Assembly (NCBI GenBank): GCA_964424125.1
Contig: CAYRHS010000002.1
Coordinates: 1-49,479 of the forward strand
Direction: 5' to 3'
Origin: CAYRHS01 sp964424125
GTDB taxonomy: Bacteria; Actinomycetota; Acidimicrobiia; IMCC26256; JAOSJL01
DNA: 49,479 nt
The position numbers and the translations under genes are program-made. Of this stretch, positions 23,656 to 31,938 are shown one piece after another. Every line of letters starts with the position of its first letter. Within the stretch, counting starts at the first letter, position 1. The notes under the pieces were generated by a model. That model worked only from the letters and a program-made list of their open reading frames with translations. It was not told the origin of the DNA and did no database searches.

Positions 23656-25696
23656 ATGACGCCACCGACGGGACGCGAGATCCAGCCGCGAGGTGGTGGT
23701 CGCGCGTCGCTGCGCCGCCGGTCGACGGGCTGGGCGTGGCTGCTGCTCGTCGTCTTTTCTCGTCGCGACGACGATCGTTTGGTTCGAGCGCAGGTCCACG
23801 TTGGAGGAACGTGCTGCCAAGGACCGTTTCGACGACGCCAGCGCCGAGATCGCGGGACCCGGCCTCGACGCCGCGTTGGCTCCCTACGCCGAGTTGGTGA
23901 AGGCGCTCGCGGCCGAGGGAGATCCGGCCGAGCTGTCGCGAGAGGAGTTCCGCGACTTCGTCGTCGATCAGTCCCTCCCGAGCCGTCTCTCCGCGACCTA
24001 CGCCGTGATCGTGACCGAGCGGGTCGCGGTCGAGGACCTCCCCGAGTTCGAGGCTCGCATCGCCGACTTCGAGCCACCACCCGGACAGCCGTCCCCGACG
24101 GTTCTCACCCTCACCGACAATCCTCCCGGGGGTGAGCTGGACATCGTGTTGCACGCCGCGCCCGACGTCCGGTTCAACGCGGTCGGGCTCGACGTGAGCT
24201 CGTTCCTCACCTCGGAATCGGTGCCCTTCCTCCCGAGCGAGACCGTGGCGCGCGCCGCCCAGACCGGCGAGCCCACGTTGAGCCCCGCGGTCCCGTTCTC
24301 GTTGATCGAGCAGATCGGCTCCGGCTACGACCCGAGCGACCCGACGGCCCCCGATCCGTGGCTCGCCATCCTCGGCATGCCCATCCTGGATCCCTCCGCG
24401 AGCCCGGGAGCCGACGGCAGCGACGCAGCGCTCGTCGGTTACGCCGCCATCGTCTTCGACGTGGAGAACCTCCTCGGCCGGGTCACCGGCGCGGGCCAGA
24501 CGGGCATCGGCGTGCAGGTGGTGGGGGACACGCTCGCCCTGCCCGACGACCAGCTCCAGGCCCTGGCGGCGCTCTACGGCGCGGACCGGGCCCGGGCCCT
24601 GGAAGGTGGCGAGAAGGTGCTCGCGTCCACACAGGTCGAATCGAGTATCGACCCCGCGGTCGAAGGGGAATCGGAGCGGATCGTCGCGGACGTGTTCGGC
24701 GAGGAGTGGACGCTCGAGTTCACGGAGCTCGAGACATTCCCCACCCCACCGTCGACCTCCGAGCAGTGGATCTGGCTCGGAGCAGGCCTCGTGATCAGCG
24801 CGTTGGCGTTCACCCTCGTGCTCGGGCAGCTGCGTGCCCGACAGCGAGCGCTCGACATGGTCGATGCGGCCACCGGCGAGCTCCAACAGACAGCGGCGGA
24901 GCTCCGACGCAGCCGAGCGCAGTACCGGGACGCGTTCGAGGACGAGAAGAAGCTGGCCGAACGGCTTCAGGAAGCGGACAAGCTGAAGTCGGAGTTCCTG
25001 TCGATGGCTTCCCACGAGCTCCGCACCCCGCTCACCGCCGCGGCGGCGTTCGTGGACACGGTGTTGGTCCAGTGGGATCGACTCGACGACGAGCAGCGCA
25101 AGGAGCTGCTCGGCCGAGCGTCCGGCAACGCGCGGGACCTCACCCGCCTGCTCGACCAGCTCCTGGCGTCCATACGTCTCGACGACGAGCGCCTCTCCGT
25201 GACGTCGAGCCCCTGTGAGCTCGCCGCGCTCGTCGACCTTGTGACCCGTCAGATCGCCCCGCTCCTGAGCAAGCACCGGATCGAGATCGAGGTCCCCGGT
25301 GACCTCCGGGTCGTGGCCGATCCCGAGGCGATCGAGCGAGTGCTGACGAACCTGCTGACCAACGCGGCCAAGTACTCGAAGCCCGGGACCCGGATCGCCG
25401 TGGCGGCGGTCTCCGCCGGTGACGAGGTCGAGATCCGCGTGCAGGACGAGGGGGCCGGAATCTCGGCCGAGGACCTCGAGCGCGTCTTCGAACGCTTCTA
25501 CCAGGTGGAGGGCCAGGGCGGCTCGCGCCGGGGCATGGGCGTCGGGCTGACCATCGTCCGCCACTACGTCGAGCTCATGGGGGGACGAGTCCGGGTCGAG
25601 AGCGCTCCCGGCCGTGGTTCGACCTTCTCGTTCACGCTCCCGCGCGCGGCGACGGACGCCGGCGAGGCACCCGCGCAGGTCCGTTCCGAGACCTGA
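23656..25696 (+). CDS. Membrane sensor histidine kinase with CHASE-like sensor, N-terminal frameshift
   Basis: From the ATG at 23656 the first 34 codons encode a basic start and the beginning of TM1 (GWAWLLLVVF). A TTTT at 23755-23758 then shifts the frame; with three Ts the sequence continues as LVATTIVWFERR. From there on the frame is intact: CHASE-like extracytoplasmic domain (AEIAGPGLDAALAPYAELVK onwards), TM2 (WIWLGAGLVISALAFTLVLG), coiled coil, HisKA with SHELRTP (His near residue 450), N-box NLLTNAAKY, G1 DEGAGIS and G2 GMGVGL. A GTG at 23693 could start the second frame without a full TM1. No response regulator is adjacent. Ligand unknown. Confidence 0.82.
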
Positions 25697-25723
25697 AGCC
25701 TCGGGACACCGACACGTGTGCCC

Positions 25724-25729
25724 TAGCCT
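25724..25729 (+). promoter_or_regulatory. -10-like element TAGCCT upstream of the nagB-like gene
   Basis: TAGCCT lies 31 bp before the ATG at 25761. The 8-bp palindrome ACACGTGT (25713-25720) is just upstream of it and could be a regulator site. Confidence 0.25.
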
Positions 25730-25760
25730 CGTGCTGCCCGCACCAGAGCACGAGACCGTG

Positions 25761-26564
25761 ATGGAAGTAATCGTCGTCGCCGATGAAGCGGAGGTCGCCG
25801 GTCGCGCTGCCGATGTGGTCGACCACCTGCTGCGAAACGACGACCGACCGGTGCTGGGGCTGTGCACGGGCGCCTCACCGCGCGCCACCTACGCCGAGCT
25901 CGCTCGCAGGCACCGCGAGGAAGGGCTGCGCTTCGACCGCACCCATGTGTTCCACCTGGACGAGTACGTCGGATTCGGCCCCGGTCACCCGCGGAGCTAC
26001 TCGCGCGAGATCGACGAGCAGCTCGTCGGCCGGGTCGATCTCGATCCCGAGGCGGTCCACTTGCTCGACGGATGCGCCCACGACCTGGAGGAGGAGTGTC
26101 GGGCCTAGAAGGGGGAGATCGACGCCGTCGGTGGCATCGGCCTCCAGCTGTTGGGCATCGGTCCGAACGGGCACATCGGATTCAACGGCCGACCTCGTCG
26201 CTCGCGTCGCGGACCCGGATCAAGACGCTGACCGACGAGACGCGCCGCGCGAACGGCGCGCTTCTTTGACTCCGCCGCCGCCGTCCCGTTCCACGCGCTC
26301 ACGATGGGGATCGGGACGATCAGCGAGGCGAAGGCGCTCCTGTTGATCGCAGCCGGGCGCGAGAAGGCTGCTCCCGTCGCCCGGGCCGTGGAGGGCCCGA
26401 TCACCGCGATGGCGCCGGCGTCGGCCGTGCAGCTCCACCCGGACGCGACGGTCGTGGTGGACGAGGCCGTTGCGGCCGAGCTCGAGCTCGTCGATTACTA
26501 CCGGGAGATCGCGCGCCGCAAGGGCGATCTGCGCCGGCGTGGGAGCCCGGGAGCAGGCGCCTAG
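25761..26564 (+). pseudogene. nagB: Glucosamine-6-phosphate deaminase-like gene, degraded
   Basis: The pieces together match NagB: VLGLCTGASPRATYAEL, FHLDEYVGFGPGHPRSYSRE, LLGIGPNGHIGFN, then SSLASRTRIKTLTDETRR, FFDSAAAVPFHALTMGIGTI and a C-terminal ALLLIAAGREKAAPVARAVEG. Three defects separate them: an in-frame TAG at 26106-26108, a frameshift near 26187 and another near 26256-26262. An intact enzyme would convert glucosamine-6-phosphate to fructose-6-phosphate and ammonia. It is convergent with an intact GH20 hexosaminidase, overlapping it by 4 bp, so the locus looks like an amino-sugar catabolic island that has lost its last step, unless a second copy exists. Confidence 0.85.
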
Positions 26565-28330
26565 CGACGGAGCTTACGGAGGCTGTCCTCGAGCCCGCCC
26601 GGTCGGCTCCGGGCCAGCCAGCACGCGCGTTGCTCCCGGAGGAGATCGGCGCGCTCGGCCTCGAGCACGTCGGCGGACGGCGCCGCGAGTCCGTGATCGC
26701 GCGCGAGCCAGTGGAGCCCGTGGCGGGCGAGTGCTGCTGCGTGGTGGAGCTCGCGGAGAAGCTCGGGACCGTCCCGGGTGGCCGGATCCGATGCCGCAAG
26801 GTGCCGCTCGGCGGCGTCGATGGTCGCGAGCGCCGCCCGGTAACCGTCACGCGTCGATGTTCCGAGCGCGACATCGGCGTCGCTGACCATCACTGCGTCG
26901 AAGAACGTGGTGCCGTTCACACGGCCCGGGACGTGGTCGTCGACCCGACCGAGCGCGAGGAGCCCCGAGCCGATGTTGCGGGTGGGGTCGACGAGGAGGC
27001 GGTCGACGGCTGCCGCCAGCGCGGCGTCGGCGAGGTCGCCGTTGGAACCGGCGCACCACGCGGTCGCGCCTCCGTACGCGATCAGCGGGAGCGCCACGAA
27101 CGGCGGCTGGAAGTGCCCGTGGTCGCCCCACTCAGTGAGCAGGAACCGGTCGACGCCGTGATCCAGGCCCGACGTGACGGCGTCGAGGATGTTCGCGCGG
27201 GCGTTCGCGTACCGACCGACGAACGAGTTCCAGCCGCTCGTACCGGGTACGACCCACGTGCGGAATCCGGTTGCCGAGAAGTCGGTCAGCCGAGGACCGA
27301 ACCCACGGGCGCTCGTCTCGAAGTACTCACGCGCCGGCTCCCGGAGCTCCTCGGGGAGTGCCTCGAAGTCGAAGGTCGCGGGGTCGACCTCCATGGGCGC
27401 CTCATAGCCCCACACCGCCGCGAGGGCGTTCGCCGCGGCGAGCGGGCGCGCCGCGTCGGGCGCGCGTTGCACCATGTCGGCCCAGAACTGGACCTCGAAC
27501 CCTTCGGCGAGGAGCGGTTCCGCGATGCGACGGAGGTGCTCGACGAACACCGTCTCCTTTCCCCGGCGAGCCACCTCGTCCGCGCTCGCACCCAGCCCCA
27601 GCTCCCACACCTCGTCGCACCCGATGTTCACGCGCCGGCTGCGGAAATTCGCCGCGAGCTCCCGGACGAGCGCAAGTGCGAACGTCGCGTTCTCGGGTGT
27701 GGGCGCGAGGGCAGTCGGCGCATGCCGGTGCGGGCCACGCTGCCAACCGTCCGGCGCCTCGGCTCGCGCCCGGTACTGGTCGTGGGCGAGCCAGCGTTCC
27801 ATGTGCCCGAAGGTGTTCTGGCACGCGGCGAGCTCGATCCCACTGCGGTCGCAGCGGTCGTCAAGCCAGCGCACGTCGTCCGGGGTCAACGGTGACGCGT
27901 CGCGCCACACCGTTTCGTGGTCCCGGTAGGCGAAGGTGTGCTCCATGTAGAGCTGGAGGTGGTTGAAGCGGAGGTTCTCGAGTCGTTCGACGAGAAGCTC
28001 GAGCGTCTCACGCGTGGGAACCCGGTCGCGGCTGATGTCCAGCAGGAACCCCCGGATCTCGAGGTCGGGGGCGTCGGAGATCCGGCAACACGGGATGCCC
28101 CCCTTTGCTCCCCGGAGCTGGTGGAGCGTCTGGCGGCCGTAGCGGCGCCCGGCGTCGTCCGCGTGCCGCAGCTCGACGCCGTCGCGGCGGTCGACGGTCA
28201 GCTCGTAGCCCTGGGGAGGAAGCGAGGCATCGGCCCGTTCTGCGGCCGACGTGTTCGGCGCGACCGTGCCGCTCCGACGCTGGGTGGATCGCGGTCGGGG
28301 GAACAGCGTCGCCAGGGGGTCGGCGCTCAC
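26561..28330 (-). CDS. Family 20 glycoside hydrolase (beta-N-acetylhexosaminidase)
   Basis: 589 aa. An N-terminal alpha/beta domain (YELTVDRRDGVELRHADDAG, RYGRQTLHQL) precedes a TIM barrel starting at IRGFLLDISRDRVPT. The catalytic Asp239-Glu240 pair is in NIGCDEVWELG. There is no signal peptide, so it acts in the cytoplasm on imported chito-oligosaccharides, glycoconjugates or recycled cell-wall muropeptides. The GTG at 28330 overlaps the stop of the acyltransferase gene (GTGA), making an operon. The insert replacing the usual HxGGDE with GCDE is notable but the catalytic pair is kept. Confidence 0.88.
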   Translation of the reverse strand: MSADPLATLFPRPRSTQRRSGTVAPNTSAAERADASLPPQGYELTVDRRDGVELRHADDAGRRYGRQTLHQLRGAKGGIPCCRISDAPDLEIRGFLLDISRDRVPTRETLELLVERLENLRFNHLQLYMEHTFAYRDHETVWRDASPLTPDDVRWLDDRCDRSGIELAACQNTFGHMERWLAHDQYRARAEAPDGWQRGPHRHAPTALAPTPENATFALALVRELAANFRSRRVNIGCDEVWELGLGASADEVARRGKETVFVEHLRRIAEPLLAEGFEVQFWADMVQRAPDAARPLAAANALAAVWGYEAPMEVDPATFDFEALPEELREPAREYFETSARGFGPRLTDFSATGFRTWVVPGTSGWNSFVGRYANARANILDAVTSGLDHGVDRFLLTEWGDHGHFQPPFVALPLIAYGGATAWCAGSNGDLADAALAAAVDRLLVDPTRNIGSGLLALGRVDDHVPGRVNGTTFFDAVMVSDADVALGTSTRDGYRAALATIDAAERHLAASDPATRDGPELLRELHHAAALARHGLHWLARDHGLAAPSADVLEAERADLLREQRACWLARSRPGGLEDSLRKLRR

Positions 28331-29358
28331 CACGGTGCGGCCCCACGCGTCCCATCTGCGCCGATCGGGATCACGCCGATGCCCGACTGGAGCCGTCTCC
28401 CCGACTCGACGAACTCGCACAGCGCCCGCTCGAGCGCCGTTCGGCGCGGAAGCTTGGAGAGGTCGGGTTCCGCGACCGGGTCGAGGTCGGGACGGTCGAA
28501 GACGAACTCGAACGAGCGCCCGCCGTCACGGCGTGTCGAGACCAGCTCGAAGCGTCGCTGGAAGCGCACGATGTTCGACTCACCCGGGAGAAGACCGGCG
28601 AGCTGTGGGTCGAGGAGCCACGAGTCGCAGACGAACCAGCGCGCCCCGTCCTCGGGGAAGAACCGGGCGAAGAAGGGTGGGGTGGCCGCGAAGGAGGCGT
28701 CGCACGCCTCCGGGGTGAGGGGACCCGACTCGGGAATGTGGACGTCGAGGTACGGGGTCCCCGCGGCGATCGGGCCCAGGTCGCGGCGTGCCCGGGTCCG
28801 CTCGAACTGGAGTCGACCCAGGGCGAAGAGATGCAGCGCGAGGTGGCGGGCGAGCCACCACGCCGCGTTCATCCCCGCGTGCCCGTGGATGCGCTGGTGG
28901 ATCGCCACTTGCTCGCCGATGTCCCACAGGGTGGCCGCGGTCACGTCGTCCGGGATGCCGAGCTCCCGGTGCGCGGTCCGGGTCACGGTCGCGAGCCCGA
29001 GGAGCGCGTAGGCGTGGAGGAGCGGGCATACCCGGGGTGGGAGCGGCCAGCTCAGCCCGGTGCCCTCCGGGGAATACCGTTCCCACACCATCCATTGCAG
29101 GTGCGCTCCGAGCCTGCGGATCGCCGGGGGGTCCCACGTCCGCCGCTGCTCGACGAGCGCGTCGGTCGCCGGAGGGGGGAACGAGAACGATTCGCAGCGC
29201 GCGCGAAGCTGCCGACCGGCCGGGACCTGGAGGTCGGGTCGGTCGACGTAGGCGCCCGAGCGCTCGAAGTCGGCCCGCCACGGCTGGTACGAAGCGGGGT
29301 CGTCGACGACGGAGATCACCTCGTCGAAGGACAGGGCGGGCTGCGTGTGCGCGTGCAT
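28327..29358 (-). CDS. NAT_N/GNAT_C-type acyltransferase-domain protein
   Basis: 343 aa, soluble. The N-terminal half (to about 150) is helical and includes the WERYSPEGTGLSWP region. The C-terminal half has YLDVHIPESGPLTPEACDAS, FFPEDGARWFVCDSWLLDP and the SNIVRFQRRFELVS element, which I associate with the paired N-acyltransferase N-terminal and GNAT-like C-terminal domains. This family commonly neighbours hexosaminidases and may acylate a sugar or sugar-peptide. Start ATG at 29358; translationally coupled to the GH20 gene. The functional name is an inference from context. Confidence 0.68.
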   Translation of the reverse strand: MHAHTQPALSFDEVISVVDDPASYQPWRADFERSGAYVDRPDLQVPAGRQLRARCESFSFPPPATDALVEQRRTWDPPAIRRLGAHLQWMVWERYSPEGTGLSWPLPPRVCPLLHAYALLGLATVTRTAHRELGIPDDVTAATLWDIGEQVAIHQRIHGHAGMNAAWWLARHLALHLFALGRLQFERTRARRDLGPIAAGTPYLDVHIPESGPLTPEACDASFAATPPFFARFFPEDGARWFVCDSWLLDPQLAGLLPGESNIVRFQRRFELVSTRRDGGRSFEFVFDRPDLDPVAEPDLSKLPRRTALERALCEFVESGRRLQSGIGVIPIGADGTRGAAPW

Positions 29359-29459
29359 GCGTCGGGCGGGGAATGTACTGCGGCGCTCCGCTCCCGGCGG
29401 CCACAGCCCTTCTGGCGCCCGGGTTCGGGCCGATTACCCGAACCGGTCGCGCCACGTTC

Positions 29460-29465
29460 TACGCT
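29460..29465 (+). promoter_or_regulatory. -10-like element TACGCT before the cold-shock gene
   Basis: TACGCT lies 57 bp before the TTG start, leaving a 5'-UTR of about 50 nt, in line with the leaders of cold-shock mRNAs. No -35 consensus. Confidence 0.3.
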
Positions 29466-29521
29466 GGTGGGGACGAGGGAGTCGTCCGGATTCGCTCGCA
29501 AGCAGAGAAAGAAATGGTTCG

Positions 29522-29722
29522 TTGGCAACAGGTACAGTGAAATTCTTCAACGCGGAGAAGGGTTACGGCTTCATCTCCCGTGAGCAGGGCGACGACGTCT
29601 TCGTCCACTACTCGAACATCCAGGGTGAGGGGTACAAGACCCTCGAAGACGGTCAGCGCGTCGAGTTCGACGTTGCACCCGGTCGGAAGGGCGAAGAGGC
29701 GCAGAACGTCCGGGTCATCTGA
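29522..29722 (+). CDS. Cold-shock-domain protein
   Basis: 66 aa single cold-shock domain from a TTG start: ATGTVKFFNAEKGYGFI with RNP1 KGYGFI (13-18) and RNP2 DVFVHY (25-30), ending in the basic ...AQNVRVI. It binds single-stranded nucleic acid and acts as an RNA chaperone or antiterminator. A purine-rich AGAGAAAGAAA precedes the start. A strong hairpin terminator follows. The ATG 8 bp upstream is in another frame and gives only an 8-residue peptide. Confidence 0.95.
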   Translation: MATGTVKFFNAEKGYGFISREQGDDVFVHYSNIQGEGYKTLEDGQRVEFDVAPGRKGEEAQNVRVI

Positions 29723-29741
29723 CTCGCCCGCAAGCGTCGAC

Positions 29742-29775
29742 GAAGCCGCCGGTCGCCGTGCCGGCGGCTTCTTCA
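29742..29775 (+). terminator. Intrinsic terminator after the cold-shock gene
   Basis: GAAGCCGCCGG (29742-29752) and CCGGCGGCTTC (29761-29771) form a perfect 11-bp stem with an 8-nt loop, followed by a short TTC rather than a full T-tract. It sits 19 bp after the cold-shock stop and 24 bp before the next start. Confidence 0.75.
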
Positions 29776-29798
29776 TGGGTGGACCCGAGGAGGTGATC

Positions 29799-30086
29799 AT
29801 GGCGAACAAACGAACCACCTTCGCGAAGCTCCAACGCGAACGGCAGAAGAAGGCGAAGGCCAAGGCCAAGCGTGAGCGGCGTCAGCAGCGGTCCGCGGAG
29901 GACGACGAGGCCGAGGCCACGTCCGAAGCGGGGTCGACAGGTGCGGAGCAGCCTTCCGCGGCGGACCTGATGGAACGCCTAGAGGAGCTGCACAAGCAGT
30001 TCGACGACGACGAGATCACCTTCGAGGACTTCGAGGAGCAGAAGGACCAACTGCTCGCGCAGCTGGCGACGCTCCCGATGGAGTAA
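29799..30086 (+). CDS. Small charged, Lys/Arg- then Glu-rich protein
   Basis: 95 aa. The N-terminus is strongly basic (FAKLQRERQKKAKAKAKRERR), the middle acidic (AEDDEAEATSEAG), and the C-terminal 40 residues form an amphipathic SHOCT-like helical hairpin (LMERLEELHKQFDDDEITF, then a Glu/Lys/Gln-rich helix). GAGGAGGTGATC gives an excellent ribosome site for the ATG at 29799. The layout suggests a nucleic-acid-binding tail with a small oligomerisation module. It may be partly co-transcribed with the cold-shock gene by read-through. Confidence 0.75.
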   Translation: MANKRTTFAKLQRERQKKAKAKAKRERRQQRSAEDDEAEATSEAGSTGAEQPSAADLMERLEELHKQFDDDEITFEDFEEQKDQLLAQLATLPME

Positions 30087-30090
30087 CCCG

Positions 30091-31938
30091 TCAGGGACCG
30101 AACGGTCCCGATCGGCGAATCGCAGAGGTGAGCTGGGGCACGATCTCCGTGACGTCGCCGACGATGCCGAAGTTGGCGATCCGGAAGATGAAGGCCTCGG
30201 GGTCACGATTGACCGCTACCACGGTCCGAGCGGTTCGCATTCCGACCACGTGCTGGAGCGCGCCCGACACGCCGCAGGCGATGTAGAGCTTCGGGTGCAC
30301 GGTCTCGCCGGTTTGACCGACCTGGAGCGACCGTGGCGCGAGCCCGGCTTCGACGGCACCGCGGGACGCAGCGACGCGTCCTCCGATCGACTCGGCGAGG
30401 TCTTCGACGAGGTGCCAGCTGTGGGCGTCGCAACCCGCGCCCCCCGCCACGACGACGTCGGCCTCGGCCAGCCCGACCTCCCCGTGGCGGACCTCTCGGT
30501 CGAGGACGTCGACAGCGAGGTCGCCGGGCTCGAAGGTCGCGGCCAGCCCGACCGTCGTGGCGCGCCGCGGGCGGGGTCGAGGCTCGAACACTCCCGGTCG
30601 GACTGTGGTCATCTGGGGTCGTACGACCGGCGCCACGCAGGTCGCGAGCACACCCCCGGCCATCGCGGGCCGGATCTGGTGGAGGAGCGCGTCGAAGCGC
30701 TCGTGCCGCCGTTCCCACGACCCGACCGCGAGGTCCGTGCAGTCGGCCGCCAGCCCGGCATCGAGCATCGACGCGACCCGGGGGGCGAGGTCCCGGCCCG
30801 TGGTCGTGGCGCCGAAGAGCAACACCGCGGGCTCGTACGTGCGCGTCGCGTCCGTCACCACCCGGGCGTGCGGCAAGCAGCGGTAGGGGGTCAGTGCTTC
30901 GTCGGACGCGACGTAGACGACGTCGGCGCCGAAGCGGGCCGCCTCCGCCGCGGCGCGAGCGGGTTCCGCGGCAGCGCACAACGCTCCGACACCACCGCCG
31001 AGCTCGGGTGCCAGCTCGGTTGCCTTCGAGAGGAGCTCGGCCGACACCCGCGCGAGCTCGCCGTCGTCGAGCTCGCATACCACCCAGACCCGCGGATGCT
31101 CCGTCACCGGGTCGACCGGGTCGGGATCGGCGACCTCCGTCTCCTCGCGCTCGCTCACCGCGACGGTGTCCAGCGCGCCGAGCGAGGCCAGCTCGCCGAC
31201 GAGCTCGTCGAGGTCGAGGTCTTCGCCGACCATTCGGCAATCACGATCGGGCATCGGCGCGGGTTCCATGTGTGCGACCTTCGTCGGCGAGGCCGCGAGC
31301 CCGACACGATCCGCTTCGAGACCGCAGTCCTCGACGCCGAGTTGTACGATTTCTGCGCGCGCGGCGCGGCGGCGACCGGGCAGGGTCGGGTACCGGGGCT
31401 CGAACCCGGTCTCGGCCACCGTGACGAGTGCGGGGATCGGCAGCGAGAGCAGCTCGAAGCCGCCTTCGACGATCCGCCGTGCGAGGAGCCGGTTGTTCTC
31501 CACGCGCAGTTCCTCGCAGCCCGTGGCCTGAGGCCAGCCGAGGCCGCAGGCCACCTCGGGACCGACCTGTCCCGTCTCGCCGTCGAGTGCGGAGAGCCCT
31601 CCGAGGACCAGGTCGACGTCACCGATGTGAGCGATCGCGGCCGTGAGAGCGTTCGCCGTTGCCCATGTGTCCGATCCGGCGAGCGCGCGGTCGCAGAGCA
31701 GGTAGCCCGCCCCCGCGCCGCGCGCGATCGCGTCGCGCAGCACCTCATCGGCCTTGGGCGGCCCCATCGAAAGCGCCACCACCTCGTCGGCGAGCTGGAG
31801 CGCGGCCTCGAGGGCGTGGAGGTCGGCGGGGTTCGTGATCGCGGGTGCGGCTTCGCGCTCGATCGTCCCGTCGGGGTGCACGCCGACGGGGGCGGTCCGA
31901 AGGTCCGGCACCTGCTTCACGAGGACGACGGCCTTCAC
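30091..31938 (-). CDS. Fused electron-transfer flavoprotein, beta-alpha order
   Basis: 615 aa with two complete subunits in one chain. Residues 1 to about 255 are EtfB: MKAVVLVKQVPD (from GTG), ITNPADLHALEAALQLADEV and GYLLCDRALAGSDTWAT. A short acidic linker (EETEVADPDPVDPV) leads to EtfA at about 285-615, with the FAD site SLQVGQTGETVHPKLYIACG, SGALQHVVGM and VNRDPEAFIFRIANFGIVGD. It carries electrons from acyl-CoA dehydrogenases, two of which are in this window, to ETF-quinone oxidoreductase. The GTG overlaps the MFS stop (GTGA). EtfB and EtfA are normally separate genes. Confidence 0.93.
   Translation of the reverse strand: MKAVVLVKQVPDLRTAPVGVHPDGTIEREAAPAITNPADLHALEAALQLADEVVALSMGPPKADEVLRDAIARGAGAGYLLCDRALAGSDTWATANALTAAIAHIGDVDLVLGGLSALDGETGQVGPEVACGLGWPQATGCEELRVENNRLLARRIVEGGFELLSLPIPALVTVAETGFEPRYPTLPGRRRAARAEIVQLGVEDCGLEADRVGLAASPTKVAHMEPAPMPDRDCRMVGEDLDLDELVGELASLGALDTVAVSEREETEVADPDPVDPVTEHPRVWVVCELDDGELARVSAELLSKATELAPELGGGVGALCAAAEPARAAAEAARFGADVVYVASDEALTPYRCLPHARVVTDATRTYEPAVLLFGATTTGRDLAPRVASMLDAGLAADCTDLAVGSWERRHERFDALLHQIRPAMAGGVLATCVAPVVRPQMTTVRPGVFEPRPRPRRATTVGLAATFEPGDLAVDVLDREVRHGEVGLAEADVVVAGGAGCDAHSWHLVEDLAESIGGRVAASRGAVEAGLAPRSLQVGQTGETVHPKLYIACGVSGALQHVVGMRTARTVVAVNRDPEAFIFRIANFGIVGDVTEIVPQLTSAIRRSGPFGP

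Noticed and set aside
26106..26108. TAG as pyrrolysine in the nagB-like gene
   Set aside because: NagB has no pyrrolysine and the gene has two further frameshifts.
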